Origin: Candidatus Woesearchaeota archaeon
Lineage (GTDB): Archaea; Nanobdellota; Nanobdellia; Woesearchaeales; JAFGUC01
Direction of reading: 5' to 3'
Length of the DNA: 64,000 nt
Assembly: GCA_016938695.1 (NCBI GenBank)
Contig: JAFGUC010000006.1
Span: 186,001-250,000 of the forward strand
The notes under the pieces were generated by a model, which saw nothing but the letters and a program-made list of their open reading frames with translations, was not told where the DNA came from and did not search any database. Within the stretch, counting starts at the first letter, position 1. Each line of letters starts with the position of its first letter. This document shows, piece by piece, positions 1 through 12,100 of this stretch. The position numbers and the translations under genes are program-made.

Positions 1-3000
1 GAGCTGCCAAATTTTACATCTTTAAGTGTTACATCAGAAGTTGATAATGGTAACAATTATACTTTGCATTTAGACGCATCAGATAATGAGGGTTTATTGC
101 GAGTTGATGTTTTAGAATCTGATTCTGGTTCATTAGTTGTTTCAAGAAAAATTGGAAATCAAAAAGTAATTACTGATTTTTTAGTTCCTAATATCTTTTA
201 TGTTTATGATGGTGTTAAAGATTTTGTTGTAAGAGTTTACGATGTTGTCGGAAATTATGTCGATAAAACAATTTCTTTAGAATTTGATAATAAAGCTCCT
301 GAACCAGCAGGAACATACAAAATTTATGCTTCAACGCGTTTTGATAAAAATTATGATTATGTTTCTTCAAAGGTTGCAATTAAAGGATATATAGGATTTA
401 TTGTTGATGATGTTAATACTATTGATGTTACTTTTTTGGATGCTTCTGGTATTACGATTAATCCTATCAAATCACGAACTTATACTGATTTATCTAAATC
501 TGTAATTTGTAATCCTCAAAATGGAAAACATTTTTGTTATATTTCTAGTGAATTAGAATTTATGGTTTCAGATTTATCTAAAGCATCTTTAAATGTATCT
601 GTTAGGGATTCTTTAGGAAATGTTGAGAATGTTGTTTTAACTCCAGGATATGGTTTAGATAATATTGATCCTGTTCCAAAGACATTAGAGGTTGGTTTTT
701 GTTCTGATATTTATGGTTGTTTCGTAGGAGATGTTTGGCCTAATCCAATTAATGTAAAAATACTTGATGAAGATTCTGGATTTAAAATGTCCTATTGTTT
801 TGTATCATCTGATCTGGGTTGTTCTGTTTATGGTCTAGGTGTTAAAGTTGATGTTTCATCTTGGACTTCAAAAAGTAATCAGCGTTCTGTAATGAGATCC
901 TGTTCTGTTGCTGATAATTTATGGAGTTGTGTTGGTGGTTTTGTTGCAAGTTCTGTTACTGAGAATAGTAGTAGGGTTACGTTTGTATCTGATACTAGAG
1001 ATGATTCTGGAAATAGTTATAGAGGTTTAGATATAATTAAAGGTGTTTCTATTGGAGATTCTCGTGTTCCAGAAATTAAGAGTTTTGTAATTAAACCTTT
1101 AGGTGGTGGAGAAGGAATATCTGGTGGTGATGGAATTCATGTTCGTGAAGGGGATTATGTACGAGTTGAAGCGGAGATTGTTGATTTGAGTCCTCCAACA
1201 ATGAAGCTTGATATGACTAATCTTATTCCTTATGATGGCGTATCTAGCAGAAAATATTATTCGGTTGGTGGAGAACCAAAATATTTAGTCGATGGAACTT
1301 GTGTTCTTGATTCTGCTACAACATATTCTGATGGTACTCCAAGTAGATTATGGAAATGTACTTGGGAATCAAATACTGGAGTTACAATTCCTTTAGTAGG
1401 TGATTATGCCTTTAAGGCAGGTGTATTTTATAATTTTACAGATTCTGTGGGCCATTATGTTTCTGGGATAAATGATACTGATGTGTATTTATTAGCAGAG
1501 AATGATGGAAATTTATTGAGTCTTTTTGTTGATTTAGATAATCTTGTTCCTGGTTATATAAATAGAAGAATGGTTATGTTTGCTCCTGCAAAAGTTAATG
1601 TTCCTTTTGTTATTTCAAAGAATTCACGTTCCGATTTATTTGTTTTATCGCAAAGATTTACTGAATGTACTTTGTTAAATAATGAAGACGTTAATAATAG
1701 TCCTGTTTATATCGAACGTTCTTTTGATGAATTATTTTATTTACCATATCAATTTTTGCAAGGTGCTGCAACAGATTCAATGAATCCAGGTTACAAAACT
1801 AAGTTTAATATGAAAACGGTTTTGAATGAAAATGATAACATCAATGAAGTTGCTGCTTTGAATTTTTCTTGTAAACTTGCTGTATATTATGGTTACTCTA
1901 GTGGTGCACGAAAATATATGTTCAAGGATCCTGAAGTTCATGATTTTAATTGGAGTATTGACTTAAAAGATAGTCTTTTTGAACCAGGTATGAAAATCTG
2001 GGAAGAGATTCAAAGTGTTAATGAATCTGGTATTGTTCAAGGTGCTTGGATTTTCCAAACTCAAAAAATACTTAGTATTGCTGAGAAAACTTGTAATTTA
2101 TTAGAGAACATTAATACTTTCTTAAAACCATTAAATGATTTATTAGCATTGTGGACTAGTATAAACACTGCTTTGGAAGGTCTTAAAGAAATTCCATTAA
2201 TTGGAGATTTTGTTGCTCCTGTGTATGAGATTTCAAATAATGCAGAAGGTGGAGTTCACAAAGGAATAGGTTCAGTTACTGACTTTTTACAAAATAATGT
2301 TTTTAATTTAGGTGTAGATGAAAAAGGTTTAGCAACTTTATCTGATAATACGGATTCAGCTGCAAAGGAAAGACATGACACTGCATTTAAACCAATTAGA
2401 ACTATTTGTGATTTAATCAAATGTTCTCAATGTGAGAAGGGTGACATTTTAACTGGTGGAATTCAACAAAGTCTTTCTGAAGGAATGGCCGATGGATTGA
2501 ATGACGTTGCTAGATTTGGTGATATTCTTCCACCGATTAGTGCAGGCACTGCAGATTGGAAAAATAGTTTTATTGCAAGTGTGAGTTGTGCATGTTTACC
2601 TGGAATTATTGAGAGATTGCAAGAATTAAGACAAATTGAGTGTAACTATATGACTTGTTTGCAAGAGAAAGCGACAATGGGTCTTAGTGTTTCAAGTTGT
2701 CGTGTTGATAGAGCACAATTTACATGTAAATATTGGTCCGGAGAATTAATGGCGCTTGGTCCAATGAGGGTTGTTGATGCTTATATTAATTCGATTGCAG
2801 ATAGTATTTCGCAGTTAGCAATAGACGCCAGTCCTGCTGCTGTTATTTCAGGTTTAGTTATGAAGGTAACCTGTGCTGTATGGAATAAAGAAACTCCAAG
2901 TTCTGCGTTTATCAAAGGAGTAGATACTGTTATGTGTAAAGTTCCTGCAGCAGTTTCAAATGCAAAACAAACAGTTGATTTGTTTAACAGTACTTTGAGT

Positions 3001-3141
3001 TCAATGTTTGGTGGGGACGGTAGTTACTGGAGTAGTTATTTAGATAGTATAACGCCATGGGTTGTTCCAGATGTTGATATGTGTGACCCTTGGGTTAATT
3101 CTGATTTTGGTGATGATGAAGAAGAGGAGACTGAAGAATGA
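1..3141 (+). CDS. Large cell-surface protein, Ig-like N-terminal part, cysteine-rich C-terminal part (5' end missing)
   Basis: The frame is open from the first base, so the gene starts outside the window; at least 1046 residues are visible. I do not recognise a named family. Roughly the first half is rich in beta-strand-like, Ser/Thr/Asp/Gly-rich sequence with repeated phrases such as VVGNYVDKTI and DSLGNVENV, as in Ig-like surface domains. The second half is more helical and holds clustered cysteines (for example CDLIKCSQC and CACLPG). The C-terminus is strongly acidic (DDEEEETEE) with no final membrane helix. The stop overlaps the start of the next surface gene by 4 nt (ATGA), implying translational coupling. 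An exported surface or adhesion role is inferred from composition and neighbours. Confidence 0.8.
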   Translation, partial: ELPNFTSLSVTSEVDNGNNYTLHLDASDNEGLLRVDVLESDSGSLVVSRKIGNQKVITDFLVPNIFYVYDGVKDFVVRVYDVVGNYVDKTISLEFDNKAPEPAGTYKIYASTRFDKNYDYVSSKVAIKGYIGFIVDDVNTIDVTFLDASGITINPIKSRTYTDLSKSVICNPQNGKHFCYISSELEFMVSDLSKASLNVSVRDSLGNVENVVLTPGYGLDNIDPVPKTLEVGFCSDIYGCFVGDVWPNPINVKILDEDSGFKMSYCFVSSDLGCSVYGLGVKVDVSSWTSKSNQRSVMRSCSVADNLWSCVGGFVASSVTENSSRVTFVSDTRDDSGNSYRGLDIIKGVSIGDSRVPEIKSFVIKPLGGGEGISGGDGIHVREGDYVRVEAEIVDLSPPTMKLDMTNLIPYDGVSSRKYYSVGGEPKYLVDGTCVLDSATTYSDGTPSRLWKCTWESNTGVTIPLVGDYAFKAGVFYNFTDSVGHYVSGINDTDVYLLAENDGNLLSLFVDLDNLVPGYINRRMVMFAPAKVNVPFVISKNSRSDLFVLSQRFTECTLLNNEDVNNSPVYIERSFDELFYLPYQFLQGAATDSMNPGYKTKFNMKTVLNENDNINEVAALNFSCKLAVYYGYSSGARKYMFKDPEVHDFNWSIDLKDSLFEPGMKIWEEIQSVNESGIVQGAWIFQTQKILSIAEKTCNLLENINTFLKPLNDLLALWTSINTALEGLKEIPLIGDFVAPVYEISNNAEGGVHKGIGSVTDFLQNNVFNLGVDEKGLATLSDNTDSAAKERHDTAFKPIRTICDLIKCSQCEKGDILTGGIQQSLSEGMADGLNDVARFGDILPPISAGTADWKNSFIASVSCACLPGIIERLQELRQIECNYMTCLQEKATMGLSVSSCRVDRAQFTCKYWSGELMALGPMRVVDAYINSIADSISQLAIDASPAAVISGLVMKVTCAVWNKETPSSAFIKGVDTVMCKVPAAVSNAKQTVDLFNSTLSSMFGGDGSYWSSYLDSITPWVVPDVDMCDPWVNSDFGDDEEEETEE

Positions 3142-6100
3142 GAGCGATTAAATTTTTGGGATTATTTGTAAATTTGTTTTTGTTGTTAGGATTGTTTTCA
3201 GGTTTAGTTTTATCTGATGATACTGTTGAGACAACTTTTAAAGTTCCATATACTGCTGTTAGTTCAAGTCTTTCATCTGATGCTTCACTTTTTTTGCAAG
3301 CAAATGTGGCTCATCGATTTAATGCAACTTACACAGGTCTAAAAAATATAAGATTTGAAGTTGTTGATAATAAAGGAATAACTGCGCAAATGTTCTATAA
3401 ATTAGATGGAATTGCACAAAAGCCAGATTATTTTTTGATTCAGGCAACTCAATCTGATGTTGGAAAAATAATAAAATTAAGAGTTTATGGTTATAAGGTT
3501 TCTGATAATACTAAAATTGAAATTGTTAAGGATTTTAAAATTCAAATTATTAATGATTGTGAAGCAGGTTATGGTACTTGTATTGATACTGATGTTTATA
3601 CATGTCCTGGAATGACTATTTCTTCAAGTTGTTCTGGTGCACAAAATTCAGTTAGTTCAAGTTTTGTAAATAAAGGACAAAACTCTGCTTGTTGTCCATT
3701 TCCTTCTGCTCAAATTAAAGAAAAAGAAGGCGATAAGACAATTGTTGTTCAGTTAGGTGAATTGGCATCACAAATGAGTAAGTTTGATATTTATGTTCGA
3801 AAGCCAGGATTATTTTTTGGTGGAACATCTATTCCGTATTATGGACCAGTAACTGTTGATTGGAATTCTGCTGACGTTGTTATTAAGTTGAAGGATGTAT
3901 ATTCTGGATTATCTTCATCTGAATTTGTGGGTAATATAAATTTGAATTCTTTAGTAGGATCTTATACATATTATGTTCCTAGTAATTTTTTAGATGATTT
4001 TTATTTTAAGAATTTTGTTGTTACATTAAATAAAGCAATAGGTTCAACAGCAAAATATGAATTTTGTTATTATGCAAATGGTAAAAATGATTGTAAAGAT
4101 TTAACAAAGACAACAACATTTTCAAACTTTGTTCCTTTAGGGTCTGATTATGTAGAATTAAAGGAAATTGTTTCAGATAGTGTTACAGTTGTTAGGTCTT
4201 TTTTAGCCAAACCATTTGAACAGTTGGTATCACAAATTGCTTACACTGAACCAAATGCTGCTGATTGTGAATTAATGTTGTCAATAAGTCCTTCAGATTC
4301 TAATGCTGTTGTAAAAATAGATGGTGTTGTTGTTAATGGTGGAACCGCTACTGTTAATGCAAGAGAATCACATACTATTGATGTTTTAGCAGAAGGTTTT
4401 GTGGTTAATAAAATTGAAGGTAAGGATGTTTTAGGAGAAGAAAGTTTTCAAATCTCTTGTGCTGATGGGCCACGAATAGATATTTCTTTATCTGAACAAA
4501 GATATTACTTTGTATTTGGTGATGCGTCTGCTGGAACTTTGTTAGTTTCTGATAGTAATCTTAGAAAAAATACTGATTATGAAGTTAAGTTTAAGCATTC
4601 AGTTTATACGGAAGGTACTGAAGTCTCTTGTGGAACTTATAAAGTTGATTCTGCTTTATCATCAACTGTAATTCCGTTTTCAGATTGTTTAAGTTCTGCT
4701 AGGTCAAATGCAGTTGAATTTAAGATTCCAATTACTGTTAACGATCCTATTGCATTTCAAAGATCAAATCCAACATATAGTAATGGATTTCTGGATGATA
4801 CTAAGTTAGGTGATAAGTTTAAATGTGGTAGTTCTGAAGTTGAAATTACAGAATTGAAAACATATGAATGTACTTTGAATTCAGATGATGATTATGCAAG
4901 AGTAGTTTTTGATGTTGGAAATATTGGAATTTGTTTGGATTATAAAATTGATGGAGAGTTGAACCCAAGTTTAGTTTCACGTGCTCAATCAAGTTATAAT
5001 ATTGAGTTGATTTCAATTTGTCCTTATGTTGGTGTTACTGGTTCTCCATATTCAATGGATTTAGTATCAGACCAAGATTTTGATATTTCAAGAATAATTG
5101 GTCAATATTCAATTAAGTTTAATTTAGATGTTGATTATAATCAAACCCACTCAAAGCAAATATCAATTGATTATGCACCAAATCCAACATTTAACTATAG
5201 ATCCAGAATTGTGGATGTTTTAGCTTTAGATTCATCTCATGATTGTTCAGGAAATTCTATATTTCTAAATGATTTTTTAACAACAGGTAAATTATCTTTG
5301 TCATGTTCATATTCTGTTGGAACTCCATTGAGAGGTTATGGTCAAGAGTATGATTATTTGAGTTTAACTTCATCAACTTTAAAACCTGATGTTGCTGGTT
5401 TGCGTGGAACTGATTTGTATGAATTTTGTACTACTTTGACATTATCATCTGATTCTGGAAGAATGAGTGGTTCTTGTGATGGTGCAATGTTATGCTCAGA
5501 TATTTCTGCACAGAGTTATGAAGTTGATCAAACAACGGTTGAAACACATATATTAAATAATAGAAACATTTTAGATTATTGTTCAATATCTGGTTCACTT
5601 ACTTTTGATTTAGTTTTTAGTTATGCTGTTTTTGTAAAGTCTGTAGGAAGTTTCTCAATTCCTTCAATGTCAATTACTCCAACTGATATTATAACTGTTA
5701 CAGTTGCACAAAGTAATTTGAACGATTTATTTTCTAATGATGATTTTGTAGTTGAATATAAATTTGATTCTGCTGCATCTGCACCAGTACAAACAGTTAA
5801 GATTTCTGATGTTGTTGATGCTATTTCATCTGGAAGAGCAATACAAGTTGCAGTTCCATCAGTTGGTGGAGATTTAACACGAGATAGTGTAACTGTTAAG
5901 CTTTCAGGTGTTGAGAATTATAGATCTTTTGTTGATTTTGTTGCAATATCAGGAGCAGATAAATTTGTATTAACACAAGCAGAAAATGTTTTGCGCGGTG
6001 TTTCCACAATAGATAGAGTTGATTTTAAAGTTAAAAATTCTAAAGTTACTTTGGATTCAGGTTATTTGGAAGCTTGTGGATTAAATAATGATGTTGATGG

Positions 6101-9100
6101 TAGTCCTGCGGTTTATTCTTATACCGTTAATCCTGCATGTACAGATAAGATATTACTTTCTGTTTCACCATTTTCATCTGAAGCTCAATCTTTAGTTACG
6201 AATTCTTTAGGTTCACCAGGAACGTTCAAGATAGAAGGTGTTGAGTATTCTGGAAATAACTTTCCTTTAAATGTTAATGGAAAAACTGCAAAAGTTGTAT
6301 CTGGATCTAGTGAATTAGTTATTGGTCCTGTTAGTTTACAAAGTTATAATCAAGATTTTATTTTTGGAATTGAAGATGTTACTTCATTAGCTAATAGAAT
6401 TGTTGTGAAATTGCAAGGTAAATTTCCTTTGTTATTTGGTCCTGATGCAATTAAGTTTAAAGTTGAAGGTGCAGTTTTTGATAAGAACTCTGCAATTGGA
6501 AATCCAGATGGTCCTTGTGAAGGAAAATTTACTAAAACAAGCAAAGAAGCTTTGTGTAAAGTTGTTCCTAGTTCAAGATATACTGTAGAATTTTATGATG
6601 AAGCAAAACCAGAAGAAATTAAAACAAAATTAATTGTTCCTTCAACAGCAAACGAAGTTTTTGAATTGGATTTGGGCGATTCTTTAACTGAAGTAATTTC
6701 TACAGTTTTACCAGTTGCATATGAAAAAGGTGGAATAGAACTTGTTGGAGATTCTAGTTGTATTGCAGGAAAATGTTATGGTAAAAATAATTTTGAATTT
6801 AAATTTTTATCAAACTCTGGATTATCATATAATGGAAGAAATAAATATACTTTTGCTAAAAAAGATTTTGCAAATGTTGATTCTTTGTTGCAAGATAACT
6901 TAAAATTTGATTTTAATATTGTATTGAGTAATTTGGCTGGTGTTAAAAAGGATAAATTATCTTCTATTACTTTTAACTCAGTTAGTTTGTTGTCTGTAAC
7001 AAATACTAAGAATCCTAATGTTTTAGAAATTGTATCAAAGATTTTTGATGTGTTTGAAGAACTCCCAGCAAATATTTATGATATAGAATTACCAGTTGCA
7101 TTGCGGTATGATTCTGTCGATTATAGTACTAAATTAAAATTTATTGATTTGTTCTTACAAAATTCTTTTGTGATAGATGGACAAGTTCAGACACAAGCTG
7201 ATGGTGGATTGGCATATTTATCCATATTGTCACAGAATTTATTATCTGCTGGAAAGAAGTTTACTATCGTATCTGGTGGTAAACAATATGAAATTTCTGT
7301 TGTAAGTGCATATTCATACAGTGTACCTGCAAGTTATTATGCAGGTCAATTTATACAAGTTAGTCCTTTAAGATTAAAAATTACTAATGTGAACGATGGA
7401 TATTCAACAGAAGTTGATGTTCCTTTAACAAGTTCGGATTTTACTGAAGCATTGGAGAACTCAGATGTTGTTAATTTGTATAAGACTATTACAGCAACAT
7501 TATCGAAAGATGGTGAAGATAAAAGGGTTGAAACAGTTACTCTTAGCCTAACTGGAACAATGTTTACTGCAGTTGGAGAAGGTTCAAGTTCACGAATGAA
7601 TTTTGAAATTTCATCTAATGGAATAACTATACCTTCAAGTGAAGTTTGTTCTTCATTGAATGTTAATTTTAAAGGTGCAGTAATGCACAAAGTTTCTGGA
7701 AGTTGGGTTGAAGTTGACTCAGCTCAAAAGCAAGATTATGTTAACTTGATTGGATATTCTACTGTAGTAACTCCATCTGGTGTTATTAATTCAAATACTC
7801 AGTATGGTTCTATTGTAGTTACTATAACATCAAGTTTGTTTAAGTTTGCAGATGCAACTTCATCTAAAACTCTTACAAATGTAAGAGTATCTGATTCTTG
7901 TTCAGTTGATATATTAGATTCGATTAATTATACTGGAACAGAATCAGATTCACAAGCTTCAGTAAATACTTGTGGAACAGTGGGTGCAACATTTGTGTTC
8001 AAAAAAGGTGATCAAACATTATCATTTGGTTCAGAGTTAATACAACATTTACCAAGTTACAAGGTTTGTGCTTTGGGTACAACACCACTTTGTATTAATG
8101 TTGGAACAGGCACAAAGAATTTTGGTTTGTTTGATTCTACTGGTGCTTCAAAAGTAACTTCAACATATTTTGATTTTACTGATTCAACATCACAAGAATT
8201 AGCGTCTGATTGTAAAATTGCATTTACTGTTGAAGTAAAAGATGTATGTACAAATCTTCCAAGTGGTTATACTGATTCACAAAGCAGAAATTTCTATTTG
8301 GTTGGACATAGATATAGTTTGAATTCTGGTTCTGTAGATTCATTCTATGATATAAAGTCAGTTAATGGAAATGATTGTGTAATTGAAGTTTCACAAGGAC
8401 AGCAAACTGAATGTTCTTTGGATTGTAAGTTGTTAACTATGCCTTCTGATGTAACTTGTTCGGTAGATACTGATTATGCGTCTTCAGCACAAATACCATT
8501 GAAATATACTATTAGGTATGATTCTGAGAAATTTGAGGAAAAAACAGGAGCTATAGGAAATAGTTGTTCTGGAGTTAGTTGTTCTGATGGAACTTTTGAG
8601 ATTTTAAAGAGTTCAATAAATAATTGTTATTTTAATGTTGTAGATTATTTGCGAACACCTGAAACTCCAGTTAATCATTGTTTACTTCCGGAAGGTTTTA
8701 CTGATCCTGAGAATAGAAATTATTACATTATTGGTGAACGGTACAATTTGTGTACTGCTGGAACTTCTGATTGTAAAATATATACTATTTCCTCAGATTG
8801 TAATGCTCAAAGAGGAGAAGTTGATGGTTGTTCTTTTGATTCAACTCAAGATTCAGTTTTACGAAAAGTATTTTCATTAACTTTAGAAAACGGCCAGTGT
8901 AAAGTTGGTGCACGTTTCTTAGGAGATACTAAATATCCTTTTAGTACAGGAACTCCAATAACTTTGGAGATGATTAGAACTGCAGTTGGTTCAAAAACAC
9001 ATTCAGTATATATTGATAAGGTTTTTCCGAGTGTTGCAGATGGTTGTGTTAGAACAAATGTTGGTGATAGTACTCCTGTAGGATGTGTTATTGGTTCTTC

Positions 9101-12100
9101 GTCATTGATTCCTTGTACAAGTTTCCCTGTTTTTTCGGACAGGGATTCTTCAAGTAATTTAATTTACGGGACTGATTTAGTGTTGAAATATGCAGATTGG
9201 GTGGGCGAATCTATTTTTTATTCTTGTAATGATAATGGAGTTTTGAAACGAGATACTGTTGCATTCCATACTAAAGTTAGACTTGATATTAATGTTGCCT
9301 TATTATTAAGTTCTTTGTCAAATTTAGAAGAAGGATATTTACAGATTCCACATTATGCTGATCATTCTAGGACTTATGATTTTAGATATTCTCAAATACT
9401 TAATGTTGCAAATGGTGCAACTCTTTCAAAACTTACATCTGGAACACTAGATGGTTCACGTTCATTCGCAATGGAATGTGATTTGAATTGTAATTTGTTA
9501 AATTTACCAAGTGAAGGAGTAGGAAAAGTGCAATGTTCTGTTGACACAGTCAATAAAAAATATATTTTGAATTATGATTCAGGTTATTACAAAGCATTGG
9601 TTGGAGAATCAACTGGAACATTAGAAGTTACTGATTTTACCAATTGTTATTTTGATTACTCTACAAAATTAGAAGAAAAAGAATCGGTTATTGCACAAGA
9701 AGATACTGAATTGTGTTCTTTACCTGTTGCTTTGCAAGACAAGGTTGATAGAACAGGACAAATTGTTTACATTAAAGGAAACAAGTATGAATTATGTGAA
9801 AATGATATTTGTTCATTGTATACTTTTGGAGATGATTGTTCTGTAACTAAAGTAGATGAATCAACAACAATACCAGTATATGCTTGTGATTCTTATTGTA
9901 ATAAGTTAGCAACTAATGCATTTGGGTTACCAGATACAATTGGTTGTACTTATATTTCAGATAGCACTACTTATTCAATAACTTACAGTAGTGAATTTTA
10001 TGATTGTAAATCTGAATATCAGGAAGTATGTGGAAGTACTAATACATTTACAGTTGCAAGAACTCAAGGTACAGCTTGTTCAATGGATATAACAAAATAC
10101 CTAACTGGGAAAGAATCTGAAATAGAAATTAATGATGATCAAGAACAAGGTGTATTGCAAACGGATGCAAATGGTTGTATTGTTTATAATTTTAGAGGAA
10201 TGAATGCAATTGCTTTTAGTTCAGATGCTACAAAATCTGAATGTTCACATTCACAAGCTTGTTCAGCATATAAAACAAGTGATAATAAACCATTGTCTTG
10301 GAATGACAGATCAAATTGTAATAATATTAATTATCCATTAATTGATCCTGTAACTTATTCTGTATTATTTACAGATTCTCAAGCAGGAAAAATTTGTTGT
10401 ATTCCAAATGTTGTTAGTGATTGTGAAGAGAAAAGTATTCAGTTTCCAAAAGTTCAAGAACAAATAGTTAATGGTGTACGTTCTGTAGCAACAGGAGAAT
10501 GTGAGTATTCATATCCTGAATGTTTATCATATAAAACTACTGATGGTAAAACATATTCTTGGCAAGTTGATGAATATGAAGATTGTGATGAACGTTATGC
10601 TCCTTTAGATTTAGCTAAGGTTTCTCCAACGGGAAAAGGAAATAATAAGGTATGTTGTGTTGCAAGAGATTCTTGTGAAAAAGAGTTTGGATCAGGATAT
10701 TTTAAATTTGATGCAACTACTAGAAAGAATTGTATAAATTCAACAGTTAAAACAGATAAATCCTGTTGTAGAGAAAAGTTGTGTGATGGAACTAAAGATT
10801 GGACAACAACTCAATGTGATGTTAAGGATTATGGTGTTCCTCCAAAAGTTTTACCAAACGGACTTACAATGTACTGTTGTAATAGATCTGTAACTTCTGG
10901 TCTTAGAAATGCTTTGAGTTGGAGTGAAGCAATTGAAGAAGGAATGAGAGATGCTCAAGAGGTTTGTGGTGCTTTAGCAAATACTAACCAAGGTTCTTCA
11001 ACGGATAAAAAAGCTCCAGCAGTATTTTGGGATAATTGTTGGGATGCAATTTCAAGAAGTTCAGTTGATACTGATTTTACTCCTGGTTTGATTAGTCGTT
11101 GTGATGAATGGGGCGGATCACCATATTGTGTAGGTGTTACTAGAAAAGTTAGAGATTTGAAACGAGGTATTTATTCCTATGTCAGTTTGGCAGATAGAAT
11201 TGGAATAGGTGCTGTAAATTCTTGGATTGCAGAAGTTTCAGCAGATTCTGGTTATGTAGACAATATGTTGACTGCAATTGATTGGATTGGTGGTGGAATA
11301 TTACCTGATAATTTCAAGAGTGTTGATGCAATGGATTCTGCATTTAGAGAGACTGCCTTATATCAATCTACTTTAGGTGTTTGGAATACTATGATTGGGG
11401 ATTTGAGTGAATCAATTAGAGCAATGTCGCCATCTGCACAAATAACTGCTTTTTGTGAAGGAGATGGATTTTATGGTTTCCCAACTGATAATTTATTGGG
11501 ATTGACAACAATGACTGATGATTCTAATGATTTAGTTAATTTATTGGTTACAAGGCAACCTTATATGGATGAAATTGGTTCAGAAAAGGATAACCAATCT
11601 TTGTACGTTTACATTTTCACATGGATGATTGGTGGTTTTGAACAAAACATTTCATACAATGTCTGGTTAACAAATGATAATTCAAATAGTGATATTTTAT
11701 CAGAAGATTATTGTTTTAAACGATTGAATGAAACTGAGTATGATGATTCAGGTGTTGTAGTTAACAAAAATACTTGTCTTGGTTTTAATTTAGTTGAGGG
11801 TGATTCACATTCAACTCCTGATACTTTGAAAGGAAGATTCCTTAATACAGAATATACTTATGCTTGCATTAGATATAAGGACCCTGATGGAACCGCAATA
11901 AATGTTCCGGAGAATGATGATACTTCTAATTTATTTGGTGGAAATGCACCTTTCTTTAGTGCAGATTACTGGAGTAGTTTAGGAGATCATTTATCTGGAT
12001 TATGGGGTGGAAATGATTCTTGTATTGCTCAGGCTTTTACACAAAAAGATCCTTTTGAGTATCAAAGAACAAATTCAGGTCAAGGTAATGATTTCATTTG

